Origin: Tunturibacter psychrotolerans
Lineage (GTDB): Bacteria > Acidobacteriota > Terriglobia > Terriglobales > Acidobacteriaceae
Length of the DNA: 64,000 nucleotides
Assembly: GCF_040359615.1 (NCBI RefSeq)
Contig: NZ_CP132942.1
Location: forward strand, 2,542,001 to 2,606,000
Reading direction: 5' to 3'
The notes beneath the pieces were generated by a model. It did no database searches and was not told the origin of the DNA. It saw only the letters and a list, made by a program, of their open reading frames with translations. Each line of letters opens with the position of its first letter. Position 1 is the first letter of the stretch. Positions 24,615 to 35,305 of the stretch are shown here, in pieces. A program made the translations under genes and the position numbers.

Positions 24615-25400
24615 TTATTTGGCGGATCCAGTGGACGCTGCGGCCTTCTCGATGAGGGCGGCGACGGGTGCGGGATGCGACAGCATGGCGACGTGGCTGG
24701 AGGGGAGCGTGATGGTTTCGGCATGCATTGCCTTGGCCATGGCGCGCTCGGCGTCGGGTGGGATCATGCGATCGTTGGCGGAGACGACGTACCAGGTGGG
24801 CTTTTGATGCCAGGCTGCAGTGGTGATGGTTCCATTCAACACTTTGGCGTTGGTTGGGCCCTGGGTGGCGGTGATGTTGGCCTTTTCCGCAGCGGTGAGG
24901 TCCTGAGCGAAGTCCTCGGAGACACCTTTCTGCGTGAGCTTGAGAAAGCCCTGTGCGTCGGGACGAAGCTCTGCGATGCCGGGAGGTGGTGTACCGCCCT
25001 GGCTCAGCTGATTGATGGATCCGTTGTCGCCGGGTGCGAAGGCGGCGACATAGACGAGGCCGGAGACTTTGGGGTCATTGCCTGCTTCGGTGATGACGAC
25101 GCCGCCGTAGGAGTGGCCGACGAGAAGCACCGGCCCATCTTCAATGGCGATGGCCCGTTTGACGGTGGCGACATCGTCTTCGAGTGAGGTGAGGGGAAGC
25201 TCTACGGCGACGACGTTGAGGCCCTTGGCTTCGAGCAGAGGGATGACCTTGGACCAGCTCGCGCCGTTTGCCCAGGCACCATGCACGAGGATCACGTTGT
25301 GAGTGGGGCCGGTTGCCGATGGGGTTTGGGCTGGGGTGGGTGTGGCTGCTGCGGAAAAGAGGAGCGCGGCGCTGAGGGTGGATAAGAGACTGAACTTCAT
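24615..25400 (-). CDS. Exported alpha/beta hydrolase
   Basis: 261 residues with a signal peptide (MKFSLLSTLSAALLFSAAAT). Alpha/beta hydrolase elements: oxyanion loop VILVHGAWANGASWS, nucleophile elbow GHSYGG (Ser97), a likely acid in the ANDRMIPP region, and catalytic His in LPSSHVAML. Closest in style to the plant salicylate-esterase-like (MES) and EstC-type hydrolases of soil bacteria; the substrate is unknown. The TetR-family gene lies just upstream on the same strand, and a TetR-like operator sits 37-54 bp before this start, so expression is probably induced by a small molecule that may also be the substrate. Confidence 0.85.
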   Translation of the reverse strand: MKFSLLSTLSAALLFSAAATPTPAQTPSATGPTHNVILVHGAWANGASWSKVIPLLEAKGLNVVAVELPLTSLEDDVATVKRAIAIEDGPVLLVGHSYGGVVITEAGNDPKVSGLVYVAAFAPGDNGSINQLSQGGTPPPGIAELRPDAQGFLKLTQKGVSEDFAQDLTAAEKANITATQGPTNAKVLNGTITTAAWHQKPTWYVVSANDRMIPPDAERAMAKAMHAETITLPSSHVAMLSHPAPVAALIEKAAASTGSAK

Positions 25401-25436
25401 AGTGGTCCTTTCGAGTTGCGTTGCATTGGAAGTAGG

Positions 25437-25454
25437 CTACCTTCTAGTTGGTAG
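25437..25454. promoter_or_regulatory. Putative TetR operator, hydrolase promoter
   Basis: CTACCTTCTAGTTGGTAG, an imperfect palindrome whose right part CTAGTTGGTAG (25444-25454) is the exact reverse complement of the site at 26096-26106 in front of the tetR-like gene. Confidence 0.6.
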
Positions 25455-25507
25455 ACTACGCTAAAAGGTTAAGGTGATTGTCAGCGCCTGACTATCTTTA
25501 TCTGAAT

Positions 25508-26086
25508 TTAGAGTTGTGCGGAGAGCTTGCGCAGGGCGCCTTGCATGACCGATGTATAGACTTTGCTCGTCCCATAGGTGCGGGCCGAGATCATGGCACC
25601 GTTGATCAGCGCGATGAATGTTTCGGCTTCGGTCGAGGCTGATTGTTCGAGCTGAATGATGCCTTTGGCGCGGCCTTCTTCCATGGTTTGCTGGATCCAC
25701 ACTTTGAGTTCGCGGAAGTAACGCTTGACTTCAAGCTTTACCTCTTCCGGAAGTGTGGGAAGTTCTGCGCCCAGCAGGGCGGCGATGCAGATGGGCTCGG
25801 TTTTGTCGCGAATGCATTTTTCCCAATGGAGAACGTAGGCGTCGAGGCGCTTGAGCGGACTGTCAACGCGCCGGGTGAGATCGCTGAGGGCTGCGACGAG
25901 CTTGTTGCGATGCTGTTTGAGGACGGCAGTGACCAGAATCTCTTTGGTAGGAAAGTGGTGATGGATGCTTGGCTTACGGATTTTGACCATCTCCGCGATA
26001 TCCGCATAACTGAACGCCGAGTAGCCGCGATCGGCGAGGAGGGCGTGAGCGGATTCCAGGATTCGGTCTGCGGTATCACCTTGCAC
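25508..26086 (-). CDS. TetR/AcrR-family transcriptional regulator
   Basis: 192 residues. N-terminal helix-turn-helix is typical (DRILESAHALLADRGYSAFSY then ADIAEMVKIRKPSIHHHFP and TKEILVTAVLKQHRNKL). The C-terminal ~130 residues are the helical ligand-binding and dimerisation domain (EAETFIALINGAMISAR). Lies upstream of an exported hydrolase on the same strand. Matching CTACCAACTAG-type sites occur in front of both genes, indicating autoregulation and control of the hydrolase. Inducer unknown. Confidence 0.9.
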   Translation of the reverse strand: MQGDTADRILESAHALLADRGYSAFSYADIAEMVKIRKPSIHHHFPTKEILVTAVLKQHRNKLVAALSDLTRRVDSPLKRLDAYVLHWEKCIRDKTEPICIAALLGAELPTLPEEVKLEVKRYFRELKVWIQQTMEEGRAKGIIQLEQSASTEAETFIALINGAMISARTYGTSKVYTSVMQGALRKLSAQL

Positions 26087-26095
26087 GGCGGGATA

Positions 26096-26106
26096 CTACC
26101 AACTAG
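26096..26106. promoter_or_regulatory. Putative TetR operator, tetR promoter
   Basis: CTACCAACTAG lies 10-20 bp upstream of the TetR-family start and matches, in inverted orientation, the site in front of the hydrolase. The extended sequence ACTACCAACTAGTAGAT is partly palindromic. Confidence 0.6.
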
Positions 26107-26195
26107 TAGATATCGATGCAACTAAAAGAAAAACGGAGGCTTGCTTTTGCTTTGGTGCACTTCTCACGGTGGGGTGGTTGGAGTAAGGTCGGGTT

Positions 26196-26915
26196 ATGAG
26201 CGAACTTTTGGATTTGGCTGTAAGAGCACATGGTGGGCTTGAGCGTTGGAACAAAGTGAAGTCGGTGAAGGTTGCGGCTTCGATTGGCGGTGGGCTTTGG
26301 TATGTGAAGGGGAAGCTTGACTATCTGAAGAACGTCGTCGTGACGTGCGACGCGAAGGTTGAACGGCTGGTGATGGATTTTCCGGGGCAGGATAAGCGGT
26401 CGGTGTTTGAGCCGGAGCGGATCGTGATGGAGAAGGCGGACGGGACGTTGATCGAGGCTCGCGATGATCCGGAGAAGGCCTTTGAGGGGGATCAGCGAGA
26501 GAAGCCGTGGGACGATATTCATGTTGCATACTTCAGCGGCGAGGCTTTGTGGACTTACTTGACTACTCCTTTTCTCTATACCTATGCGGGTTTCAAGAGC
26601 GAGGAGATCGCGTCGATTGAGGTAGAGGGCGAGACGTGGAGGCGGCTGAAGGTGAGCTTCCCGGATTCTGTGAAGAGCCATACGCGAGAGCAGATTTCCT
26701 GCTTCGGTCCGGATGGCCTGCTGCGGCGACACGACTATACGGTGGATGTTCTTGGGGGCGCGACGGGACTAAATTATGCGTCTGATTACCGGAATGTTGA
26801 CGGGATTGTCTTTCCGACAAAGCGGCGGGTGTATGCGTATGAAGGGGACTACCAGGTGGTGAAGGAGCCCCTGCTGGTTGCGATCGACATGGGCGAGATC
26901 ACACTCAATTTCTGA
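26196..26915 (+). CDS. Hypothetical protein, outer-membrane-lipoprotein-sorting-like fold
   Basis: 239 residues, no signal peptide. Starts MSELLDLAVRAHGGLERWNK, a common opening of a widespread uncharacterised family in soil bacteria, and continues with alternating beta strands (ASIGGGLWYVKGKLDYL, TWRRLKVSFPDSVKSHTREQ, YASDYRNVDGIVFPTKRRVY). The pattern of HGG...W and the final GIVFPTKRRVY segment resembles LolA-like or MucB-like folds, but only loosely. Divergent from the TetR-family gene. Function unknown. Confidence 0.65.
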   Translation: MSELLDLAVRAHGGLERWNKVKSVKVAASIGGGLWYVKGKLDYLKNVVVTCDAKVERLVMDFPGQDKRSVFEPERIVMEKADGTLIEARDDPEKAFEGDQREKPWDDIHVAYFSGEALWTYLTTPFLYTYAGFKSEEIASIEVEGETWRRLKVSFPDSVKSHTREQISCFGPDGLLRRHDYTVDVLGGATGLNYASDYRNVDGIVFPTKRRVYAYEGDYQVVKEPLLVAIDMGEITLNF

Positions 26916-26936
26916 GTGACGTTTACAATCGCTGCG

Positions 26937-27905
26937 ATGAACAGAGCAGACGAACGCGTGCTGGGGCTGGTCGGATGGCGTGCGTGCCGTTGGGCGGGTT
27001 GGATTCGTTGTTCGTGTGCTGCGGGTGTGGTTGCTTTCTCGGTGACGGTGGCTGCGCAGGTCGCTCCGAAAGAGGTGCAGACGAAGCAACCGGACATGGA
27101 GAGCGTGGAAGGTCTGGTGGGGGTTTCGTCGGAGGTTTCGCGACTGAGGGAACTTGCGACGAATCGCGGTTCTGTCGGTGGCCATGTGGATCGTTGGGAG
27201 ATTCTCTGGCTGCATCAGCACATCTCGGAGCGGATTATGGCTGCGTCGCTGCAGGTGGATGCGACGATTGCGCAGATCGATAATGAGATTGCTACTGCGG
27301 ATGAGGTGCACGGTTACCTTTCGGACCGTCGTGACAAGACGGTGAATCGTGCGAATCTGTTTGGCATTCTGCTGGGCGGAGGGCTAAGCGCGACGAGCTC
27401 CGTGTTGCAGCTTTCGACGAATCTGGATACGGTTTCGTCTGCGCTCGATATTGCTGGTGGTTCGGCCTCGGTGGGCTTTGCGCTGATGGGGATTCATGCG
27501 CAAAAGGGAGGGAGCTCGCGGTTCGATTTCAACTCGAACATGCTTGCGGAGTTCTTCGACCGGCCTACGTTGCCGACGAGTCAGTATCCTGCCACGGTGT
27601 GGGCGTTTCTGAATGAGCCTTCGCCGACCAGCCCGGAACATCTGACGCGCAAGGCGCAGTTGTTGAAGACGTGGGTCGTGGTGCAGCGGATCGGGTCGTT
27701 GTCGAACGTGGACAAGATTGACAGGGTGACGAGCCAGCCGTCGGAGATGTTGAAGCTGAGCATCGACGATCTGGAGGACCGGGCGGCGATGTTGCAGGAT
27801 GTGCGTGCGCGGATCTCGTTTTTGAAGAGGGATCTGGGGAACCTGCTGGCTTCGTTACCTGAGGTGGATGAATCGGCTTTCTTGCCTGTGGGAGAGAAGC
27901 CGTAG
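26937..27905 (+). CDS. Hypothetical exported protein
   Basis: 322 residues from the ATG at 26937; a GTG at 26916, directly after the previous stop, is the alternative. The N-terminus has a signal-like hydrophobic stretch ending AAGVVAFSVTVAAQVAP. The middle is helical with a likely coiled coil (LQVDATIAQIDNEIATADEV), then a Gly/Ala/Ser-rich hydrophobic segment (ANLFGILLGGGLSATSSVLQ) that may insert into a membrane, and a helical C-terminus (DDLEDRAAMLQDVRARISFL). Follows the previous gene closely, so they may be cotranscribed. Family not recognised. Confidence 0.6.
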   Translation: MNRADERVLGLVGWRACRWAGWIRCSCAAGVVAFSVTVAAQVAPKEVQTKQPDMESVEGLVGVSSEVSRLRELATNRGSVGGHVDRWEILWLHQHISERIMAASLQVDATIAQIDNEIATADEVHGYLSDRRDKTVNRANLFGILLGGGLSATSSVLQLSTNLDTVSSALDIAGGSASVGFALMGIHAQKGGSSRFDFNSNMLAEFFDRPTLPTSQYPATVWAFLNEPSPTSPEHLTRKAQLLKTWVVVQRIGSLSNVDKIDRVTSQPSEMLKLSIDDLEDRAAMLQDVRARISFLKRDLGNLLASLPEVDESAFLPVGEKP

Positions 27906-27944
27906 TGATTCACTTGCGGGTTTGTGGCCGTGGAGTGTGGTGGC

Positions 27945-27980
27945 AAAAAATGAGGCTGAGATCCCAAAGAGATCTCAGCC
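27945..27980 (-). terminator. Rho-independent terminator for the DUF892 gene
   Basis: GGCTGAGATC (27954-27963) and GATCTCAGCC (27971-27980) form a 10-bp stem; on the minus strand it is followed by TCATTTTTT. Lies 35 bp after the DUF892 stop. Confidence 0.85.
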
Positions 27981-28015
27981 GAGTAGAAAGATCATTGCGC
28001 GTGAACGCTCGCAGC

Positions 28016-28549
28016 CTAAACGTGAGTGGGGACAGCGTTCGTTGTGTTTGCGGCGGCAGTGTTGACGCCGTCGGCGATGGCGGTGAGGAGTTCGTCGGCG
28101 TTCTTCTCTTCGTCGAGGATGCTGTCGAGGATCTCGGCGGCTTCGTCTTCACCTAGGAGCTCGGCCCAGGTGCGGAGGGTGCCGTAGACGGCGATCTCGT
28201 GATGCTCGACCTGCTGGGCGCTGGCGATGAGGGTGATGTCGCGGATGGTGGTGTCAGCGGCGTCCTTGATGTTGTCTTCGGCTTCGGTGACGAGGGCGGA
28301 GATGGCTTTGCAGGTGGAGGTGTCGGCTTCGCCGTTGTTGACGTTGCGGAGAAGGCTTTCGACCTTGGCGAGATGGCCCTGGGTTTCGGTGAGGTGGTTG
28401 CTGAAGGCGGAGGCGAGTTGGGGGTCGGTCGCTTTTTCAATCATGGTGGGCAGAGCCTTGGTGATCTTCTGCTCCATGTCGAGCGCCTTCCTGAGATTGG
28501 CGATGTAGAGGGTGCGGAGGTCTTCGATATTTTCGGAAAAAAACTTCAT
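28016..28549 (-). CDS. Ferritin-like DUF892 (YciE/YciF) family protein
   Basis: 177 residues from the ATG at 28549, with AAGGAG upstream; the longer open frame upstream is not coding. The four-helix bundle is evident: MKFFSENIEDLRTLYIANLR, ALDMEQKITKALPTMIEKA, FSNHLTETQGHLAKVESLLR, SAQQVEHHEIAVYGTLRTWA. Conserved Glu and His residues (DMEQK, HLTETQGH, EHHEIA) are candidate di-iron ligands. The family is stress-associated (YciE/YciF); its enzymatic role is not established. Divergent from thiC, single-gene transcript ending at a strong terminator. Confidence 0.85.
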   Translation of the reverse strand: MKFFSENIEDLRTLYIANLRKALDMEQKITKALPTMIEKATDPQLASAFSNHLTETQGHLAKVESLLRNVNNGEADTSTCKAISALVTEAEDNIKDAADTTIRDITLIASAQQVEHHEIAVYGTLRTWAELLGEDEAAEILDSILDEEKNADELLTAIADGVNTAAANTTNAVPTHV

Positions 28550-30414
<1,865 letters not shown>

Positions 30415-30434
30415 GGTTTCTACGCTAAAGGATG

Positions 30435-30473
30435 AAGGCCGCATCTCTGGTTTGAGAGTCGGCCTTTATTTTT
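30435..30473 (+). terminator. Rho-independent terminator of thiC
   Basis: AAGGCCG (30435-30441) pairs with CGGCCTT (30460-30466), with CTCT/AGAG pairing inside, followed by TATTTTT. Confidence 0.85.
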
Positions 30474-30706
30474 GCGGGGAGGGTTTCTTGTTGGGTTGGC
30501 TCTTAGCGTTGGCTGAGAGTTTATTGCGGCGGGGGCGAACGAGACTGAGCTGTGGGGCGGCAAGGGGTGGTTCGGAGCTGGGTTCGAAGGACGGCTCGAA
30601 TTGGTCAGCGCTGAAGTTGAAGGCCAGGCCCGCAATGCGGTGGAGGATTCGGGTTGGTGTGGGCTGGCAACAACGGACCCCGTGGGGCGGCAGCACAGGG
30701 GTGAGG

Positions 30707-30808
30707 CTAGAGAATATCGTTCCCCTCTTTGTCGGATCGCATGGCAAGAAGTGCAGGAGCAATAATCATTGCGAGAAATACCAAAGCTAAAACCAGATCA
30801 TGGACCAT
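30707..30808 (-). CDS. 33-residue single-helix membrane peptide
   Basis: Too short for normal gene calling. ATG at 30808 with a strong AAAGGAG about 8 bp upstream; stop TAG at 30707. One hydrophobic helix (LVLALVFLAMIIAPALLA) followed by a charged tail MRSDKEGNDIL. Very similar in build to KdpF-like or respiratory-complex small subunits, but no kdp or oxidase genes are near. The ribosome-binding site, start and compact helix argue for a real gene. The preceding stretch, 30474-30706, contains nothing I can support. Confidence 0.6.
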   Translation of the reverse strand: MVHDLVLALVFLAMIIAPALLAMRSDKEGNDIL

Positions 30809-30933
30809 TGGGGAGTCTCCTTTTGGCGGCTTTGACCGTCTTGAGAGTAATCATGCGGCAGGTAACTAACTGGGAATATCCCACTTCGGCACTGAAAGAT
30901 ACATCCTTTGGGGGATGTTCTCTCTTCAGGCTG

Positions 30934-31014
30934 TCCTGCCGGACGGGCCTCCTGCGCGGAGGGCGGTCACTTCGTGACTTTTGTATCCCTTAGGGTGGTC
31001 CTCCCGTTGGTCGG
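30934..31014. repeat. Dispersed intergenic repeat, copy 1
   Basis: Begins TCCTGCCGGACGGGCC, has core GGTCACTTCGTGACTT containing the small palindrome GTCAC-TTC-GTGAC, and ends CTCCCGTTGGTCGG. Lies just beyond the M28 peptidase stop. Copies 2 and 3 are at 33243 and 43770. Confidence 0.8.
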
Positions 31015-31021
31015 AGTCTGG

Positions 31022-33181
31022 TTATTTGGCGGCTTCGAGGATGGCGGCCGAGCGGTTTAGGGCTGCGGTGAGGGCGGCTAGCTGGGCCTGGGCGCGGGGG
31101 GCGTCGGGGGCGTCGATACCCTCGTTGACGCCGGGGATGACGACCGCGGCGTAACCGGTGAACTCGCCGGGGGCGTAGATGGTGTGTTTGTACCAGGGGC
31201 GTTTGGGAAGGCCTTCGGGGTTTAGGAGGGCTTCTTCAGCGTTGCGAAGGGCCTCGTTCAGGGAGGTGGGGTTGGAGGGTGGCGCGGACTGGACGGCCCG
31301 GATGGCTGTGCCGGCGGCGGCGAAGCGGTTGGAGGCAGCGACGGCGGCGGTGAAGTCAAGGGTGAGGGCTTTGGTGGTGGCTAGTTTTTGCGCCGCCTCC
31401 AGGTAGCCTACGATCTCTTTGCCGTAGAGCTGGTAGTCGTAGGGGAGGACGTCGGCGTCGGCCATATGGAGGATCTCAAGGCCGAAGACGCGGGCTTGTT
31501 GCTGTTCGTAGACGAAGCTGGGGTCGGCGAATTTGGTGAACCAGTTGTAGTTGTCGAAGACGGAGTGATAGACGCCGTAGGGGCCTTCCGAGCCGATGTC
31601 GGTGGAGGGGACGCCGAGGTGCTGGATGAAGGGGGTGTAGTCGGAGCCGGAGCCGAGGGTGCCGATGCGGACGTCGGAGTCGGTGGATTCGGAGGAGCGG
31701 TTGCGCTTGCGGGTGGGGGAAGGGGCGTTCTGGTCGGCCTTCCACTGGTCGTAGACGGTGCCGCCCTTGGGGCTGGGGACTTCTTTGGTGACCTCGCGGA
31801 CGAATTGTTTGAGGGAGGGGACGGAGGCGGCGTCGAAGTTGGGGCCGGCCACACCTACGTCGGTGTTGAAGTAGGCGACGGCGTGGGCGAGGATTTTTTC
31901 GTGTTGCTCCGCCCATTCGGTTGAGCCGATGAGGCCTTCTTCTTCGGCATCCCAACTGCCGATGACGATGGTGCGCTTTGGTTTCCAGCCCTGCTTGAGG
32001 AGTTGGCCTAGTCCGTGGACGGTTTCGAGCATGGCTGCGGTGCCGGAGTTGGGATCGACGGCGCCGTAGACCCAGGCGTCGCGGTGGTTGCCGGCTACTA
32101 CCCAGTTGTCTTTCTGAGAGGCGTCGGTTCCGTTGATGGTGCCCGTGACGTCCCAGATGGTGCGGAGGGCGATGTCCTGATCCAGGTGCATGTGGACGGT
32201 GACTTTGTTGGCGTCGGGGTGATTGCCGCCTGCGCCGAGGTGGTAGGTGAAGGGAAGGGCGCCTTGCCAGTCGCGGGGAGACTCTTCGCCACCGAGGGCT
32301 TTGAGGATGGGGGCGGCGTCGTGGTAGGAGAGCGGATTGGTGGGGATACTGGGCTGATTGTTTTGCAGTTTATCGGCGGGGATGCGTTTGGAGTCGGGTA
32401 GGTCGGGGGTGGAGGCGGTGCCGGGAGTGGTGGGGTCGCCGGGATAGATGGGGAGGAACTGGACGGAGCCACGCTGGACGCCGGTTTCGGGGCGGTAGGG
32501 GCCTTTGGGGTACATGTCGCCGCGGAAGTAGCCGTCATCGGCGGGGTCGGAGTAGATGATGACGCCGACGGCTCCGTACTGCTGGGCGATGTAGGTCTTG
32601 ATGCCGCGGAAGTTTTCGCCGTAGCGGACGATGACGATCTTTCCTTTGACGCTGATGCCTAGTTTGGCGAGCTGTTGGAAGTCGGCCAGGGTGCCGTAGT
32701 TGGCGTAGACGACTTCGGCGGTGACGTCGCCGGAGGGGGAGGAGCCGTTGAAGGCGGGGAGGATGCGGGGATCGTCCTGGAAGGGGTCGCCACCGAATTT
32801 GTTAGGGTCGACGTGCTCTGGCGTGGGGCCGGACATGAGCTTTTTGCCGTCGGCGTCAAAGGCTTCGATCTCGATTTTGATGGGCTTGGTGAGGAGGACT
32901 TTGTACGGAACGATCTCGGTTTCGAGGCCGGCGGCTTTGAACTTGTCGGCGACGTAGACGGCGGTGGCGTAGTCCTCGGGCGAGCTAGCCCAGTGGGGCG
33001 CGGCGGTGAGGGTCTTGAGATGCTGGCCGGCGAGGGCGGCGTCCGGGACGGCCATGAAGGCTTTGTCCAATTTGGCTTGCTGCGAGAAGTCGCGGTAGCC
33101 GAAGACCTGTGGGGCGGGGGACTGGGCGAGAGTGAGGGCGGCGAGAGGAAGCAAGCAGGCTACGGTGCGGAGACGGATCAA
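31022..33181 (-). CDS. Exported M28 metallopeptidase, glutamate carboxypeptidase II-like
   Basis: About 719 residues from a TTG at 33181, which gives a good signal peptide (IRLRTVACLLPLAALTLAQS); the frame is open to 33268 but that part overlaps a repeat. Order of domains: N-terminal segment, PA domain (VYANYGTLADFQQLAKLG, VGVIIYSDPADDGYF), M28 catalytic domain, and C-terminal TFR-like dimerisation domain. Zinc-site motifs match GCPII: NHRDAWVYGAVDPNSG (His, Asp), SWDAEEEGLIGS (Glu pair), FNTDVG (Asp), VYHSVFDNYNW (His). It should release C-terminal acidic or other residues from peptides in the periplasm. Upstream of it lies an amidase, separated by repeat copy 2. Confidence 0.9.
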   Translation of the reverse strand: MIRLRTVACLLPLAALTLAQSPAPQVFGYRDFSQQAKLDKAFMAVPDAALAGQHLKTLTAAPHWASSPEDYATAVYVADKFKAAGLETEIVPYKVLLTKPIKIEIEAFDADGKKLMSGPTPEHVDPNKFGGDPFQDDPRILPAFNGSSPSGDVTAEVVYANYGTLADFQQLAKLGISVKGKIVIVRYGENFRGIKTYIAQQYGAVGVIIYSDPADDGYFRGDMYPKGPYRPETGVQRGSVQFLPIYPGDPTTPGTASTPDLPDSKRIPADKLQNNQPSIPTNPLSYHDAAPILKALGGEESPRDWQGALPFTYHLGAGGNHPDANKVTVHMHLDQDIALRTIWDVTGTINGTDASQKDNWVVAGNHRDAWVYGAVDPNSGTAAMLETVHGLGQLLKQGWKPKRTIVIGSWDAEEEGLIGSTEWAEQHEKILAHAVAYFNTDVGVAGPNFDAASVPSLKQFVREVTKEVPSPKGGTVYDQWKADQNAPSPTRKRNRSSESTDSDVRIGTLGSGSDYTPFIQHLGVPSTDIGSEGPYGVYHSVFDNYNWFTKFADPSFVYEQQQARVFGLEILHMADADVLPYDYQLYGKEIVGYLEAAQKLATTKALTLDFTAAVAASNRFAAAGTAIRAVQSAPPSNPTSLNEALRNAEEALLNPEGLPKRPWYKHTIYAPGEFTGYAAVVIPGVNEGIDAPDAPRAQAQLAALTAALNRSAAILEAAK

Positions 33182-33242
33182 GTCGCGGGGCCTCAGAGGT
33201 TGAGTGATTGAGATATCAGACAGGGTATCGCAAATTGCTTGG

Positions 33243-33314
33243 GTGCGCCCTGCGCGGGCGGCGGTCACTTCGTGACTTGTATACCGGTTTCGCCACTGGG
33301 CCTCCCGATGGTCG
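33243..33314. repeat. Dispersed intergenic repeat, copy 2
   Basis: GTGCGCCCTGCGCGGGCGGC, then the shared core GGTCACTTCGTGACTTGTATACC and CCTCCCGATGGTCGG. The TCCTGCCGGACG head seen in copies 1 and 3 is missing. Located between the amidase and the M28 peptidase genes. Confidence 0.8.
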
Positions 33315-33335
33315 GCGAAAAGTTTTCTATCGACA

Positions 33336-35123
33336 CTAGAAGCCGGGTGGATTTTCCTGGGCTACGTTGAAGTGGCGCTCGAATGCGAGGCCTGCGCTGG
33401 CGATGGTGCCTTCGTCGAAGAGGCGGCCGATGAGGGTGACGCCGTGGGGGACGCGGCGGGCGGGGTTGAATTTCGGGAGCGGCTTGGCGGGGTCGGGAGC
33501 CCAATCGCTGCGGGCCTCGGAGACTTCGACGAAGCCGGCGCGGAGGGTGAGAGAAGGGTGGCCGGTGAAGTTGGTGATGGTGAGAATCTCGTCGCGGAGC
33601 GAGGGGACGAGGAGGAGATCGACTTCGGACATGATGCGGGCCATCTCGAGGGCGACCATGCGGCGGAGGCGGTCGGCCTGGACGTAGTCGACTGCGGAGA
33701 GGAAGCGGGACTGGCGGAAGGTGTTGGGCCAGGCGTCGGGGACTTGCGCTTTGAGCTGGTCGAGCTGGTGGTTGAGGGTGATCTCTTCAAAGGCGGCGGC
33801 GGCTTCGGCGAAGAGGATGAGGTCGAGGTTGTCGTAGGGCCAGTCGGGGAGAGTGACTTCGACTGGCGTCATGCCGAGGGTGGAGATGGCGGCTAGGGCG
33901 GCGCGGTCGACGTCGGTGGCGGGGGCTTCTTTCATCCACTGGGGGAAGTAGCCTACTTTTAGATTTTTTATTGAGGACTGTGCGTCGAAGTCGAGTTTGC
34001 TGGGGACGCAGGCTACGTCGTGGCCGTCAGGGCCGGTGATGGTGTTGAGGACGAGCATGGTGTCTTCGACGCTGCGAGCCATGGGGCCGAGTTTGTCGAG
34101 AGACCAGCAGAGGGTCATGGCTCCGGTGCGCGGGACGCGACCGTAAGTGGGGCGAAGGCCGGTGACTCCGCAACGCATGGACGGGCTGACGATGCTGCCT
34201 CCGGTTTCGGAGCCGATGGCGAAGGCTACGAGGCCTGCGGCGGTGGCGGCGCCAGGGCCTGCGCTGCTGCCGCTGGAGCCTTCTTCGAGGAGCCAGGGGT
34301 TCATGGTCTGGCCGCCGAACCAGACGTCGTTGAGGGCGAGTGCGCCGAGAGAGAGTTTTGCGATGAGGACTGCGCCCGCGGCGTTGAGGCGTTCGGCGAC
34401 GGTGGCGTCGGCGGTGGGGATGCGGTGCTGGAAGGGCTCGGCGCCGTAGGTGGTGGCGATGCTGGCGGTGTCGAGGAGATCTTTTGCGCCCCAGGGGATG
34501 CCGTGGAGCGGACCGCGGTAGTGGCCGGCGGCGATTTCGGCGTCGGCGGCTTTGGCTTGGGCGAGGGCGTGATCGCGAGTGAGGGTGATGATGCAGTTGA
34601 TCTTGGGATTGAGGCGCTCGATGCGTGCGAGGTAGATCTCGGTGAGGCGGGTGCTGGTTAGCTTGCGGGTCTCGATCCAGCGGGAAAGTTGGTGGACGGG
34701 AGCGAAGGCGATGGCTTCGTCAGTGGTGGGGAGTGGGGCTTCGGATTTGGTGCGGATGAATTCGTTTTTTGGCGGAAGCGTGGGCTGGCCGGGGAGGATG
34801 GAGTTGATGAGAGAGTACGGTGCGGTGGTGTTGGGGATGGCGACTTTGCGGGGGCCGGTGCGGCGTTCGTAGAGGGGAGCCATGGCGGCGCGCCAATTGC
34901 CGGCGGCCTGGGCGCGATCTTTTTCGGTGAGAGGGAACTGGACTAGCTTTTCAGCTTCGGCGACGGTGGCGGGAGAGACCTCGGGGCCGACAGAGGGAGA
35001 GGTGCCGAATGCGGGTGGTGCGCCGGGAGTTGGGGGTGTGACGGGAGTTTGGGCGAGTGCGGAGGCGGAGGCGAGCAGAGTGAGGGTGCTTTGAGTCAGG
35101 AATTCCCGGCGTGATTTCGACAT
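33336..35123 (-). CDS. Amidase-signature hydrolase with Tat-type signal
   Basis: 595 residues. N-terminus MSKSRREFLTQSTLTLLASA is a twin-arginine signal (SRREFL), so the enzyme is exported folded. The amidase-signature domain spans roughly residues 150-580. Its Ser-cisSer-Lys triad is visible: Lys in GIPWGAKDLLDT, cis-Ser in ETGGSIVSPS and nucleophile region in EEGSSGSSAGPGAATAAG; GVTGLRPTYGRVPRTG follows. Such enzymes hydrolyse amides (GatA, fatty acid amides, peptide amides); the substrate here is unknown. With the neighbouring M28 peptidase it may form a peptide-scavenging pair. The ~120-residue N-terminal extension is typical of exported relatives. Confidence 0.88.
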   Translation of the reverse strand: MSKSRREFLTQSTLTLLASASALAQTPVTPPTPGAPPAFGTSPSVGPEVSPATVAEAEKLVQFPLTEKDRAQAAGNWRAAMAPLYERRTGPRKVAIPNTTAPYSLINSILPGQPTLPPKNEFIRTKSEAPLPTTDEAIAFAPVHQLSRWIETRKLTSTRLTEIYLARIERLNPKINCIITLTRDHALAQAKAADAEIAAGHYRGPLHGIPWGAKDLLDTASIATTYGAEPFQHRIPTADATVAERLNAAGAVLIAKLSLGALALNDVWFGGQTMNPWLLEEGSSGSSAGPGAATAAGLVAFAIGSETGGSIVSPSMRCGVTGLRPTYGRVPRTGAMTLCWSLDKLGPMARSVEDTMLVLNTITGPDGHDVACVPSKLDFDAQSSIKNLKVGYFPQWMKEAPATDVDRAALAAISTLGMTPVEVTLPDWPYDNLDLILFAEAAAAFEEITLNHQLDQLKAQVPDAWPNTFRQSRFLSAVDYVQADRLRRMVALEMARIMSEVDLLLVPSLRDEILTITNFTGHPSLTLRAGFVEVSEARSDWAPDPAKPLPKFNPARRVPHGVTLIGRLFDEGTIASAGLAFERHFNVAQENPPGF

Positions 35124-35305
35124 TGGTTCCTCTGGTGAGGAATTGTAACGGGAGAGTTGCGAGGAGATGTCATGAGCAAGAGCCGATGACGTTCGATTGT
35201 GGGTTTCGGGAAAGAGCGGCGGGTGGCGAGACCGCAGGCAGCGTCATACACTGGCTCTTCTTGCTGCTGGTGGTGCGAAACCGAACAAGGCGGGGTGGGT
35301 TAGCT

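Noticed and set aside
31388..32401. Acidic Gly/Val-rich open frames opposite the M28 peptidase
   Set aside because: Shadow frames caused by high third-position GC; the minus strand has all catalytic motifs.
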